64,000 nt of DNA from contig OY740773.1 in the NCBI GenBank assembly GCA_963513935.1, positions 100,797,291-100,861,290 of the forward strand. Reading direction: 5' to 3'. The notes beneath the pieces were generated by a model. It was not told the DNA's origin, made no database searches, and worked only from the letters and a program-made list of their open reading frames with translations. Positions 34,600 to 45,504 of this stretch are shown piece by piece. The translations under genes were made by a program, and so were the position numbers. The stretch's first letter is position 1, and each line of letters begins with the position of its first letter. The DNA comes from Aphrophora alni. Its lineage: Eukaryota; Arthropoda; Insecta; Hemiptera; Aphrophoridae.

Positions 34600-35130
34600 A
34601 TTTAACAAATTTCTCCAAAAAGTAAGAATCTGTGAACATTTTATAGTCTTGCGTATCAGCGTCTCCATGAGAGACATCACAATATCTAAAATGTTCCACT
34701 ATAATTATTTAAAATCCACTAATAATAAAGACTCACTCACATTCCTGTCTAAATCACATTTCCTAGTATAGGTCATTTGTGTACCTGTCGACCAAACTTT
34801 ACGTCCTTAAATACTCAGGAGACAATGTGCAGGACGCCATCTGTCTTCCTATAATAACTTTTTACTCGATCACTTCAAATTGAAGCGGGTTAGATACGTC
34901 TTAGAGGGAAACACAAAGGAATATTTATTTTGTACAATAATGTCTTCTTTTATTTTCTAATCCTCTTTAGACCACACCACAGACTGTTTTAATATTTAAG
35001 TGTCACACTGGTTAAGAAAAGTTTTATTGGAACATTTTTTATATGAACTAACTGATGAAAGAATAGTTTGTAAACTGAAAAAAATGTTTCGGATTATATA
35101 TTTTTAAACGAAGCGTACGGAAAATTAAAT
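34600..35130. other. no gene seen
   Basis: AT-rich. The frame 34589-34771 has no recognisable content. Confidence 0.4.
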
Positions 35131-35138
35131 TATTGGTG

Positions 35139-35291
35139 ATGGCTGAAGGTAGTACAAGTGCATACGGACCACAAGCTGCCAAGTCTACAGCGGCTGTGTT
35201 GTATGCTGGTCACGAACATTTTCAAGAGATGTTAACTGCCTCTAGAACTTTTAAATATGCCAGTGGCGAGACTATCATTCTATGTAGTTAG
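35139..35291 (+). CDS. 50-codon open frame, unknown
   Basis: ATG (GTGATGG context) to TAG at 35289. The peptide is unlike chance AT-rich translation: MAEGSTSAYGPQAAKSTAAV, then LYAGHEHFQEML, ASRTFKYASGE. Codons such as GCC, GGT and GTG stand out from the flanks. Family not recognised. It may be the start of a broken gene or mobile-element ORF continuing into the scraps at 35772-36180, which lie on the same strand. Confidence 0.3.
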   Translation: MAEGSTSAYGPQAAKSTAAVLYAGHEHFQEMLTASRTFKYASGETIILCS

Positions 35292-35771
35292 CTTTATAGT
35301 ATAGAAATAAATGTCTTTGGGTGGGCAACTCTATCTAAAGGCTGGAGATGCCATTTGATAGCATACCTACTGAGTTTATCTTTACATAATTGTACATCTA
35401 AGATAACGAAAAGAATGTAAGTGGAATATTTAATCGTGTACAAGTCAGTTTAGATAGTAGACATACAGACCACATGAAGATTAACGTTTTCAGTACGGTG
35501 TGTATTGTGAATCTACAAGAATGATCTTCAAAGTTAGTTTAGGTAGGTTCTGTTCAGTTTTTAAGGAGGTAATTTGGCATCTCCATCTGCGTGAAAAGAG
35601 GATTTGAGAAGAGCAAGTAGTATAGACGTCCTAAAATACTTCTCCCAGACAGTCAAGTGGTAATTGATTCAATTAGCGTTTAGGTCTCATCCAGATTGGT
35701 GTGGGACACTAACAATTCTCTCTAGCGTCTGGCTTCCGGAGAACTAAGGAATTGAAGAAACGATCAAAATA

Positions 35772-36180
35772 ATGAGTTTTGTAGCACCGGAACCATTTTC
35801 TGGGATTAGTCGTGGAATGGTAAGTTAAAAGATTTAAAAATCGATTAGGAAAGAACATTTACACTGATCGTGATGGCGTCAATTTCCTAGCCTGTGTATT
35901 GGCAAACGCCTGGTATGGGGATCTAACATCGCACCGACAAGGCCAATTTATAAACGGGATAAAAGGACACCCCGGCAAGTAGTCGGCCCTGGTCGACTAA
36001 GAAGCCATATATAATAGGTCTTTATTAAACCAATGCAGAGTGTGCGAGCAAGACAATGACATTAGATCAAAGTAGGAGGAGAATCTTTGGAACCCTGCAA
36101 CCTGGAGAAGAAGCAAACATTCCGGACAAAATGTTAGAGTTAATAAAATGACTGGAGTCGGTCTTAAGTGTTAGGCTTGA
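35772..36180 (+). pseudogene. decayed coding scraps, possible gag-like start
   Basis: ATG at 35772 opens MSFVAPEPFSGISRGM, followed at once by GTAAGT. About 35845-35980 carries another open stretch, RFKNRLGKNIYTDRDG, VNFLACVLANAWYGDL, TSHRQGQFINGIKGHPGK, ended by TAG. About 36075-36147 carries RRRIFGTLQPGEEANIPDKM. These are on one strand, in changing frames, in a GC-richer island. The APEPFSG start recalls LTR-retrotransposon gag openings, but that is a weak resemblance. A true first exon with donor at 35820 is the alternative. Confidence 0.3.
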
Positions 36181-36237
36181 GTGGGGGAATACGAAACATA
36201 CAATTTGTGTGCAAGAAACCTTTCAGTAATCACCTTA

Positions 36238-36545
36238 ATAAAGCTGGCATTAAGGTATTAGACCTCATATCTTTAATACAAGGCAATATTATGTTACATT
36301 ATGTGCATTAACAGAAAGCCTGGTTAGAGATTCGATTATACAAGAGCTATACAGTAAGCCAGGAAGTTGATTTGACATTCAACGTGAGGGGAATTAACCT
36401 CTTGAATCTATTAAGGGATGCTTCTCTAACTCCAACTTAAAGGATGTCTCTATGAATATAAATCCTGTCTCTCAAGATTGGTGTTTTACAAGCGTCGATT
36501 AGATGAACAACGTTGTATTGATTGGTATTTTTTAATTTAAGAAAT
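36238..36545 (+). repeat. direct repeat pair with 26390-26685, copy 2
   Basis: Same landmark order as copy 1, with a roughly 25-bp insertion (TTAATACAAGGCAATATTAT region) relative to it. Confidence 0.82.
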
Positions 36546-37084
36546 TTTATTGAATTATTCTTTTAAAAAAATTATACAAAGTAAGGGTATACATTTCTTC
36601 CGTATACGTAGTATAGAGAAAATTTTGTGAATTGGTAAAAAAACCAATGTCAAATTAATCGGAGTTTAAAAACAGGTTTTTGGATTATGAATAAGACTAC
36701 AGTTCAAAAGCATGCATCGAGTTGTCAATTTTGGTGGGCTCGAAATGTTTTTGACATATCTTGGGTTTTTTTGAAATTAATAAAATTGTATGGGTAGTCA
36801 TAAGAAAGAAATACAAAATTACGATTTTTTTCAAAATCCACTCGAACAATTTATATCAAATTTTGCTCAACTGTAGACTTTAAATAACCGAAAAAAATCA
36901 ATCTGGATGTTATAAAAGTACCTTTACAAAACTGAATCTAACGATTTCGTTCAAATTAAAAGAAAATATGGAGATGAATGACTAAAACCCATGTGAAAAT
37001 CCCAAGTAACAAATATTATAGTTCAGGATTAATTGAAAAAATGCACCTTAATCGCCGTCAATAAAAGCCGTCAAGAAAATGTGG

Positions 37085-37410
37085 GGTTAATAACATTTAA
37101 ATCTACAAACATTTATTAAATTTAGTGTGTTATACATTAAATAACACACGAGCTATGAAGGAAAAACAGTTTAAAATGCCCGTAACTTTGTTATTTTAAA
37201 TTGAATTTCTCGAATGTTAATAAAGTTTTACATGAGCACACTATATAGTTCATGTTGTCATCTCAAGATTTGTGGTCGCTATCGTGCTTAGGTACAGACG
37301 ACAACGACGACGGAAGACGGCGTCGAAAGTTGCTTTGTTTGTTTCTTGATGTCATCAATCGTAAAGATCAGTCAAAAAACGGAGTTTGACATTTTTGGGG
37401 ATTATCAAAA
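37085..37410 (+). repeat. dispersed ACACACGAG/GACGACAACG family, copy 1
   Basis: ATTAAATAACACACGAGCTA, AAAACAGTTTAAAATG, GTTTTACATGAGCACACTAT, TCATGTTGTCATCTCAAG and GTACAGACGACAACGACGAC. The same order recurs at 39240-39440, 40320-40560, 45285-45500, 57140-57450 and 63235-63420, all plus strand. Confidence 0.8.
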
Positions 37411-37799
37411 TTGTCCTATACTATACTGGATAACACTTGTTTGTAATTAAACACTATTCCCAAAAGTGACAACTTTTTATCTTGATGAGTGTGTTGCTCA
37501 CTATCCGATACCAGAGCTTATCAGAATCAGATAATCGCTTTGTTTAACAAAGTGAGCGTGTCATATATTGAATTGTAAGCAAAGTTTAATTCTGCCATTC
37601 CTAGTCTTGTTTTAACTTTCGCTAAAGCGTTTCAGTTGAACTCTATTTTTAAAAGCTATTTGTGTACTACTTCGTCCCTCAAAGAAGTCGTCATGTATAA
37701 TCTACGTCGTCTCCTTTTTACTCTACATATATTCACCAATTCTGTCAATTATACTTACTTTTTCTAAATGTATCGTTAAGTTAATGTGAAATTTTGTTG

Positions 37800-38165
37800 T
37801 AAAAATAAATTTCTAGCTCTTCTACAGAACACTCAACCAAATTGCTGTCAATGGAAGCTCTGATTATCCCCTAACCTAACTGCATCAAAGGAGGTTTAAT
37901 ACATCCAGTGACTATATAACTTCAAAATAAGTATCTCATAAAACTTTAACCTGTTAGTGCTGATATTTTGTTATTAAAACAAATTTAATATATGACTTTA
38001 TCCAATCAGATGAAGTACAAAAGATTATCGCATTACCTGAGTAATTCTATAAAACCCAGGCAGAAAGTCACACGTGTTCGTCAATAAGATTTGTTTTAAA
38101 TTAATTTAACAGAGAGCAGCACTTCATGCTCTAGTTTTACAATTGTTAGTACAGCATAAACGTAA
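37800..38165 (-). repeat. inverted repeat pair with 28150-28650, right copy
   Basis: Inverse of 28150-28650, including TCCAATCAGATGAAGTACAA, ACAGAGAGCAGCACTTCATG and ACTCAACCAAATTGC. About 9.5 kb from the left copy. Confidence 0.82.
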
Positions 38166-38169
38166 TTGG

Positions 38170-39239
38170 GATGGGAAGAATATAATGTTCGGTTTAGAGT
38201 CGATGTCAACAAGTTCTTGATCAAACTTTATGAGTTCAAGAGGATAATATGATGCACTTTGCTGATTTTATGATTTTTTGGGATGTAACATCCAATGAAG
38301 TAACACATGGTAGTAAATTATGATTAAGGTCGTAATCACTTACGTTGATGAAGTGTTTATGGGTTAAACGAATTAAGGTTAAGCCTTTATTTAATTTTTT
38401 TTTTAAATACGACGCTGTGGTCCATTGTCATTTTTTGATTGAAAACTACTGAAATGATATTTATTGTGACGATTTGTTTTGGTTTGTTTTTATTTGGTTT
38501 TGGGGATGAGTGAATGAGAAAGTTCATGAAATATTTTCACAGTTTATTTTTGTTTTTGTAACTAATTAAATTGAAAACGTGTCAACTCTTTTGAAATCTA
38601 AGTTCGATGAAGTTTGTGATATGTGTACAGATACACATAAAACTACTCATTTGTTTAAAACACCCCCGCACACACATTAAATAAAAATAATAAATTCCTT
38701 TAAGTTTAAGACAACAGTTACTTCATCAAATTTAATCAAAACTATTTTTTTAGAATCGTAAACGTACGAAAATAAAATTAAGAAAACAAACATTAGAAAT
38801 CGTATTTTCTTCTTCTTAACCGGGAGTTGCAACTTATTTAATTTTCTCATCAAGGGACGTTGCTAAACCATTTTTAATTATTTGACGTGGATTTGGTGGA
38901 AGATAAACACCACGCTGAAGATGGTAAATGTGTAAATTGATGTGGGTGGATCACACAAATGATCTGTTTAAAAATTCCTTTAGAGTCTCCTTGTTCACTT
39001 ATGTCCTGTCCCAATTTTAAAATTAGCATACTTTTTACTGTTTTCATCCTGCATAAATGGACTTACTCTGTTTGCTACCTCCGCTAAGAAGATGATCTAA
39101 AGGTTATTTAGTTTCCAGAAACAAACAGTAAAAATTATGACACATTTGGAAATCTTACAAACGTTTTATTAGATAATTGTTTATATTCCAAGGCTGACTA
39201 CATGGCCAAGATGTGGTATATTTATTGTTCTCGTTATTA
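38170..39239. other. no gene seen; one dispersed-repeat fragment
   Basis: 38478-38560 is a GATTTTGGGGATG...GAGAAAGT family copy. The rest is AT-rich with no motif. Confidence 0.45.
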
Positions 39240-39440
39240 TTTTTATGTGTTATAAGTTGAATAACACATGAGCAATGAAAACAAATTTAACAACCACTAT
39301 TTTGACATTTTCAGTTAGATTTTTCTCAATATTTATAGGTGAAGTACAGTATAGTCTGTCCTCTATATCACATTTCATGTTCCCATCTTAATTTTTGTAG
39401 CCGTTATCTCTGTTCGGAAACTCCACTAAGCAGTTGATCT
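39240..39440 (+). repeat. dispersed ACACACGAG family, copy 2
   Basis: TGTTATAAGTTGAATAACAC, ATGAGCAATGAAAAC, TTTTGACATTTTCAGTTAGA, TTTTTCTCAATATTTATAGG and TTGTAGCCGTTATC, collinear with the 37085 copy. Confidence 0.8.
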
Positions 39441-39444
39441 AAAG

Positions 39445-40315
39445 GTTAATTCGTTTCAATAAACAATTAGTAAAAAATATGGTTTTATTTGCCTTGCTAT
39501 TTTTATTGCGTAATTGTTTTTGTTCTGTGGCTGACTACATGGGCAAGACATTCTAGTTTTGTTTTTATTGTTTTAATTAATAAATTTATTTTATAAGATT
39601 GTTACCCTGCTTGTAATTTTAGTACTTAGTAATGTTTTGTCCTGTAACTTGTTTTGAAATTATGTTTTATCATTTTGACTTAAAAGGCGAGATTTTTCCC
39701 TTTTAAAGAACAAGAAATTTATTTTACTTACACGTATCAAAGTCTATTTGTAAATTTAAATTTTTTTTTGTACTGGATTTGGAAGTATGTTGCTAGTTCT
39801 GAGTTGTATTACACATATTAAATGTTAAAGTAAACAGTTTTGTGTTTGTTGTATTCTGATCTAAGTTCTGTTACGTATTTCTTATTCGGTGAAGATAGTT
39901 TCGCCTATTTTATTCAGGCATTGTCGAACCGATTTTTGTTCATTGCATTTGTTAAGCACGTCATATTTAAATTAAATATTACATAGCACATATACACCTA
40001 CCGGTACTACAAACATTTACACATCAAATAAAACATTCAAGATAATTTGCACTGTCACTATTTTATTAAAATGCTAATAAATCTCGTACGTGTGTTTTAG
40101 TTCGTTTATAAATTGGTCAGCACTAAATGACTTTGCGATGCGAGATTCGTGACAGGTTTTAATCTAAGAATGCTGTTGAATATGGTGTTTGACTGGAATT
40201 GGATTTTTCCTTCAAAAATGTAGGCTAGATAGTTTGAAAATGAATTGTTTATATATATACTATAAATATAATGGGTTGGTACCTTACATTCTGAATTGAA
40301 ATCTGTATATTGTGA
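39445..40315. other. no gene seen
   Basis: AT-rich. 39400-39540 partly repeats 39075-39230 (CGCTAAGAAGATGATCTAAA against CACTAAGCAGTTGATCTAAA, then GGCTGACTACATGGCCAAGA against GGCTGACTACATGGGCAAGA), a diverged direct duplication with a spacing of about 350 bp. Confidence 0.5.
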
Positions 40316-40319
40316 TCAA

Positions 40320-40560
40320 CTTTAATGTGTTATAAATTGTATAACATATAAGATATGAATACAAATGTTTAATATGACCGCCATTTTGAATTTTGAATTA
40401 GATTTTTCTTAATTTTATTATGGTTGTATATGAAGACATTATAACAAGGTTTGTAGAGAATATTGTTCACTATAACAAGTTGGATGTTCCTATCTTAATT
40501 TTTTTTGGGTGGCATCATGTTTACAACAACCACAACGACGGATCGACGCATGTGGTGTAA
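40320..40560 (+). repeat. dispersed ACACACGAG family, copy 3
   Basis: TGTGTTATAAATTGTATAAC, ATATGACCGCCATTTTGAAT, TTAGATTTTTCTTAATTTTA, GTTCCTATCTTAATT and ACAACCACAACGACGGATCG. Confidence 0.8.
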
Positions 40561-40569
40561 ATAACTTTT

Positions 40570-41195
40570 CTGAGTAAACAACTACGTTTACTGAGTAAGT
40601 AAAAAAATATTTAAAATTGGTTTCATTTTTAAAAATAGTATCGTATGTTTATATATACCGTATGTATCAGTATATTTGTGTATGCTTCCCGTAGATAGTT
40701 TTATATTTTATTATTATTGTAGTACTTATTGTTATACAATTTTGTAATTTGAAGTCAGAAACACTTGTGGAAACTCCAATCACAAAATGAAAGGAAACAC
40801 AATTTTCCACGATTTAAAAAATTTTAATTAAAAAAAAGTTTCATTGGTCAAGTCATCATCTTTAATTTGTGTATATGTAACAATAGAAAGTGATGACTTA
40901 GTCGTTGAAAAGTCTTCTTGTTTTCTTTCATTTAGCGTGATATTTTATGATAATAGTTTCTAGTTTTATAAGAATTTATAAGCCTGTAAGTAGATGAATA
41001 CAGAAAAAGAAGTGATTCTAGTTTTAGAACAATTTATTGGCCTGTGAGAATAGAAGACGAGTACAGAATAAGAAGTAACAGAGAAGTAGATGAATAGATA
41101 AATATTGAAGATATAGTAAGGTTTGCTAAACACCTATTTTCCATAAATAGGTGGGTTCATGAAAAACACCAGCTTTAAGCCATTACTTAAGGACA
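40570..41195. other. no gene seen
   Basis: AT-rich. AGAATTTATAAGCCTGTAAG and ACAATTTATTGGCCTGTGAG (about 40970 and 41030) are a short diverged duplication. Confidence 0.4.
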
Positions 41196-41199
41196 ACCC

Positions 41200-41575
41200 T
41201 TCAAGTAGTCCTGAAAGGATAATAATGACCCGAGGTAGAGGACAATTTTCAGACAAATTACGGGACACTGTGATCTGCAAGTGCATTTGCACAGGATAGG
41301 AGTCTATCATGGGGAAATTGAGCGGGAAGGACGAGGAGACTGAAGATCACCTATTTTTCAATTGCTCCTGAGCAATTAGAGATAAAAAGTTTTTGAATTT
41401 CAAATTATTGGAGAAGTATAGTTGGAAGAGCTAGTTAGTGGATTAGTCGTAAGGGAAACAAGTCCTCATCCTAGAATGAGGATGCTTTAGTTACACAATA
41501 GGTGATCAGTCGCAGTTTAGGGCTAGTTTTTTTAAAAGACTGTAAAACTCCAAATAAAATCAATCAATCAAGATT
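41200..41575 (+). pseudogene. LINE 3' end remnant with AATC tail
   Basis: The translation KDEETEDHLFFNCS near 41325-41370 matches the Cys/His-type C-terminal motif (C..C...E.E..H.LF.C) of many LINE polyproteins. Decayed coding follows, then a 3' region ending AAATAAAATCAATCAATCAA (about 41550-41570), a microsatellite-like tail typical of non-LTR elements. No intact frame. Confidence 0.6.
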
Positions 41576-41619
41576 TGCTAACTTCAAAAGAAACAGGTGG
41601 CTAGGGTGGCTTCAAAAGA

Positions 41620-41835
41620 AGAGGAAAACCGAGAAAAATATGGCTCCAAGATGTGGGGGATGACTTTGTGACGAATGAAGTTGGGAAATGGAGGCAAACA
41701 GCAGCTGACAGAAATAAGTACAGACAAATAATTTTGGAGTTCAAGGCTAAAGAAAATGATTATAGTTTTTATTGACAATTCCTATAGGAATTGAATTTGT
41801 CCAAGGCTTGGCAAAATAAATAAATGCGAGAAAAG
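41620..41835 (+). pseudogene. RTE-like retrotransposon, C-terminus and 3' end
   Basis: The frame 41620-41775 reads RGKPRKIWLQDVGDDFVT, then EVGKWRQTAADRNKYRQIIL, EFKAKEND and a stop. G.PRK.W.DDV followed by W...A.DR..WR is the conserved C-terminal tail of RTE/BovB-type and related LINE polyproteins, which supply reverse transcriptase and endonuclease for retrotransposition. The short 3' UTR holds a hairpin (AATTCCTATAGGAATT, 41780-41795) and an AAATAAATAAAT tail. The copy is 5'-truncated near 41590, so it is non-functional. It lies directly after another LINE tail. Confidence 0.8.
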
Positions 41836-42284
41836 AGTGGAAGCTATAAAAAAACTTTTACATTCTGAGCACGAAGGTCTTCTTTTGTTTCGCCAACTTT
41901 ATCAACCTCGCATTAAAAATACGTTTAACGAGAGTCAACTTTTCAAATTAATTGTGGGCGTACGTTTACAACTCCTTCTGGCTTATAAAAGAATTTGACT
42001 CGGCATGGAATATCCACGCCTAGAAAAGTATTTCTGTCATTGTGTTTTATAACTTTTAAAAATGTACAAGTTGAAATTTTTAAATTAATGTTTTTATTTT
42101 ATTTTTCAAATCTTCATGTAAGGATATGTAATGTTATTATATAAACACGAAAATACGTGATATATACTAAATAAAATTATTGTTAAATTAGAGTAAAATG
42201 TAATCATTATATATAAAACACGAGTTGTAATATCTCTGACTCTCCTTGGATCACTATACGGGCGAAACAATCCCAAGGGACTCA
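41836..42284. other. no gene seen
   Basis: AT-rich with no motif recognised. Confidence 0.45.
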
Positions 42285-42480
42285 GCTGTAGTCTTGGGTT
42301 AGATCACTCTCTTTCATCTGTCTTATCACGTCTCTCTTGAGCACTTCTTGTTATTTTCCGACCCTGGCGCTAATAGAGTATTTGAGGGATAGGGGTTTTT
42401 ATTTTTTATTTTATTTTTTTTTTCATTTTTTTTTACAAGGCGATGATGCCAAAAGGCTAAAAGGGGTTAAGAAAATCACA
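42285..42480 (+). repeat. REP-A copy
   Basis: GTCTTGGGTTAGATCACTCT, TTTCATCTGTCTTATCACGT, CTCTCTTGAGCACTTCTTGT, CCGACCCTGGCGCTAATAGA, GTATTTGAGGGATAGGGG, a T-rich block, then AAGGCGATGATGCC. One plus-strand unit. Confidence 0.85.
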
Positions 42481-42850
42481 TGTGGTGGCTTCATGTTTTC
42501 AGGATTTTATTTCGAAATTGCTTGAAGTCGATCTAGGATCCTTAACTGGCAGGTTGAAAAATCACGTTGACAGAATTTAAGGCGCAAAGTTAAGAAACAA
42601 CACAGTATTTAGTCTAGATTAAATTTGGTTTATTTTCATTTTTAAACCGAAGAATATACGACCTACCAATTATATTATAAAATAGTTTTAAAAATGTTAC
42701 TTCATAGCCAAGCCTCGACCAAGACCCTGTAGCGAATTGGTGTTCTGTTCTTGCTACTAGTGGGCGTCACAAATCCCTCTTCTAGGTTCTTCGTAGAAAT
42801 TATGCTCCACTTAACCTACGGATTAAGATAATTACGTTTTAAACGTATTT

Positions 42851-43235
42851 TTACGTCACCTAATCCTATGTTTATTTTTCTTATTAAAAGATGTTACACG
42901 TTATTCTTAACACTGGTTTCAGGCTTTGCTCATCATCAGTTACGACTTAATAAAAAGACAGAACACAATATAACAAACAAAAACAACTGTTCACGTAACT
43001 GCCGCTCTAATCTCCATGACGTGCATGTCACGCTGTCTTACTTGTTACATGTCGTGTTCGTGTTTCTTTAAAGGACCTCCAGTCGGTGTGAATAGTGTTG
43101 TTTTTGTATGTTATATTGTGTTTTGTCTTTTTATTTAGCCATAACTGATGATGGGTAATGTCTGAAACCGGTATTAAGAATAGCATGTGTGTAACATCTT
43201 TTAATAAGAAAATAAACATAGATTAGGTGACGTAA
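42851..43235. mobile_element. fold-back MITE, 385 bp with ~137-bp arms
   Basis: Arms 42851-42987 and about 43097-43235 are inverse copies. The outer ends read TTACGTCACCTAATC, then ATGTTTATTTTTCTTATTAA and AAGATGTTACACG. Each arm includes TTTCAGGC/TTTCAGAC, CATCATCAGTTA and ACAATATAACAAACAAAAAC. The unique centre is about 108 bp. Mirror-image open frames on the two strands (42868-43071 and 43028-43219) are a by-product of the inverted arms. No transposase. Confidence 0.88.
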
Positions 43236-43472
43236 TAATACAATCATTCAAATCGAAATTTTGCACGTTAAGGTTTTCACAAAAAACTGTGTATTTTTTG
43301 TTTGTATTTATTTAAGTATCTTTTACTTCAAATAATATATATTAAAACATTCCACATGCATACGAAAAACATTCGATGATAAATATTCGTTCATCTTTGG
43401 AAAATAATATTACTGAAACAAAGGAACACTTACGTGAGGTTAGTGTATGAAAAGGTCATTTCAAAGGAGACA

Positions 43473-43637
43473 GAGTACAGTGTCTTGAGTACAGTGTCTT
43501 GAGTACAGTGTCTTGAGTACAGTGTCTTGAGTACAGTGTCTTGAGTACAGTGTCTTGAGTACAGTGTCTTGAGTACAGTGTCTTGAGTACAGTGTCTTGA
43601 GTACAGTGTCTTGAGTACAGTGTCTTGAGTACAGTGT
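43473..43637. repeat. 14-bp minisatellite, 11.8 perfect units
   Basis: GAGTACAGTGTCTT repeats 11 times from 43473, ending in a partial unit GAGTACAGTGT at 43627-43637. No substitutions seen. Because 3 units equal 42 bases, open frames cross it. These are not genes. Confidence 0.98.
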
Positions 43638-43639
43638 AG

Positions 43640-44204
43640 TCATTACAAATATGATTTAAGATATACCTCCTCGTGAACTGAACACGTACATTATATACAT
43701 GTTGTGTTTTTATTGAAACACCAGTCAGTTTGGTTATTATCTCATGCTTCACTAAAGATGGCGACATTGTCTCTGAAATGCGTTTGAATTAATAATGTAT
43801 TATTTGTGAGAAATTGTTTTAAAGCTTTATTTTCAATTTGCATAATGCCTATTTGGTCTAGAAAAAATATTAGATTTGTTATTTTTGTAGTTTAGAGATT
43901 TTTTTTTTTTTTTAAATATGATTATATTATTATTATGTCTCTAGGAAGTTCTAATTATTTATATTACTTTTTCAAAATGAAATTTAGTAATAAATCTCAA
44001 GCGTCATTTGAACAAGATAGACTAGATTTAGAACATTTCATAATAAATGTCACTGTTAGCTGGGATATCACCCACAGATGCACTCCTCATAAGTATACAC
44101 ATTAGTGTTCATGTGTAATTGATTACTTGCACTTATCAAAGTTCAAAAATCTTCGTTCTCTTCAGCCGGTGTATCTCGACAGTAAACAATTCATTTTATA
44201 ATAT
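43640..44204. other. no gene seen
   Basis: AT-rich. TTAAGATATACCTCCTCGTG (about 43657) shows no partner. Nothing recognised. Confidence 0.45.
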
Positions 44205-44567
44205 TCATGTTGTTGAGGTCTGTGTTCGTGCTTCTCTCCACACCTTTTTATTTCTTCTGTGACGGTGATCATCTTGGGATCACGAAGAAGACCGTCATTG
44301 CGGATGAACCAGGGTGCATTAACAATGCTCCACATAATCTTTTTTCAGAAAAGTTTGTATAATATTTACATTTGTCTTCTTTGTACAACCCCGCAACTGT
44401 ATTCCATAGGTCCACTCTGGTTTCAATATTTGCACGTAGAGAAGCAGTTTGTTGAGTAGGTCTAATTGTAAGTTTCTCCCAAGTAACCAATACATCTTCC
44501 TAAATTGTATATTTAATTCTACCTTCTTCTTTTTAACATGCTTCTTCCAGTGTAGCTTGGCATCGAG
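44205..44567 (-). pseudogene. jockey-like LINE, thumb to C-terminus
   Basis: On the minus strand: LDAKLHWKKHV, then QFRKMYWLLGRNLQL, LNKLLLYVQILKPEWTYGIQ, and after a shift IVNAPWFIRNDGLLRDPKMI, TVTEEIKRCGEKHE. This order is the classic jockey-clade RT thumb and C-terminal signature. At least two frameshifts separate the blocks. The upstream RT fingers/palm are absent, so it is 5'-truncated. A plus-strand frame over it is a shadow. Confidence 0.88.
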
Positions 44568-44569
44568 AG

Positions 44570-45069
44570 ATAAATTAACTTAATAGATTTAATAAACAGT
44601 CAAACATGTATTTAATACACTGTGGAATAAAATTGCACAAACTTTCTCACTTGCATGTCCTCGACATCAATTAAAATGGTAACCCATTTAAACAAACCCC
44701 CATATAACGCGATTTTAAAAACAAATGACGTTGTCTCTATGATAAATAAATCCTCCGATAAAGAGATTGTCTTTACGTTGGCAACACTGCTATTGTACGA
44801 ATAAGCTTTTGAAGTAAATCTCGACTGGAGGTAGAGACTATTCAAACAGCATTGAGAGAAATTTAATTTTAAAAATACAGTGCCAATGTCATAATAAATC
44901 GATTTCTCTGGATATTGTTTTAATCTGTTATAAACAAGGTTAGGTTTATTTTCTAATCAGTTACGTTATATACCTAGGTGTTTATTTATGGTGTTGTGTT
45001 GTTTTGACAGCGTTGTAATGTTTAATTAACAAGAGCTTAAACAAAAAAAAATGAAGAAATTGTAATAAA

Positions 45070-45070
<1 letters not shown>
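44570..45070. other. no supported gene
   Basis: AT-rich. The minus frame 44612-44845 has no recognised motif. GTTAGGTTTA near 44940 is a single telomere-like unit. Confidence 0.4.

Positions 45071-45072
<2 letters not shown>

Positions 45073-45144
<72 letters not shown>
45073..45144. repeat. (GA)n microsatellite
   Basis: 36 perfect GA units. Confidence 0.98.
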
Positions 45145-45146
<2 letters not shown>

Positions 45147-45284
45147 GTAATGATAAGAATATCACTTTTTCTGGTGAGGTTAGAATTTGACATTTCAGAC
45201 AATAACTTCGCTATTTATCATTGCAGGGAGGGAAGGTTGGTACCACTACATGCAGGATTAAAAATTAAATTTTTATCTAATGTA

Positions 45285-45500
45285 ATATATGTTATAATTA
45301 ATTTAATAACACACGAGATATGAACACAAAACTATTTAAAATGGCCGCCATTTAAAATTTGCATCTCGATATTGATGAATTTTAAAAGGGTTCTTCTGTA
45401 TTTGAGTACACGTTACCAAATTATAAGTTTATATTTTTATTTGTACGTGTTTACGTACAGATGCGGACGGACGGACTGCATGTCGAAATCACTTTGTCAG
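45285..45500 (+). repeat. dispersed ACACACGAG family, copy 4
   Basis: GTTATAATTAATTTAATAAC, ACACGAGATATGAACACAAA, ATTTAAAATGGCCGCCATTT, TTACGTACAGATGCGGACGG. The 45372-45560 frame is within or beside the repeat. Confidence 0.75.
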
Positions 45501-45504
45501 TTTC

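Noticed and set aside
42868..43219. Two similar proteins on opposite strands
   Set aside because: Their similarity is the mirror image produced by the inverted arms of a fold-back element.
43456..43767. Repeat proteins of 103 and 60 codons
   Set aside because: Translations of a 14-bp minisatellite, open because three units make 42 bases.
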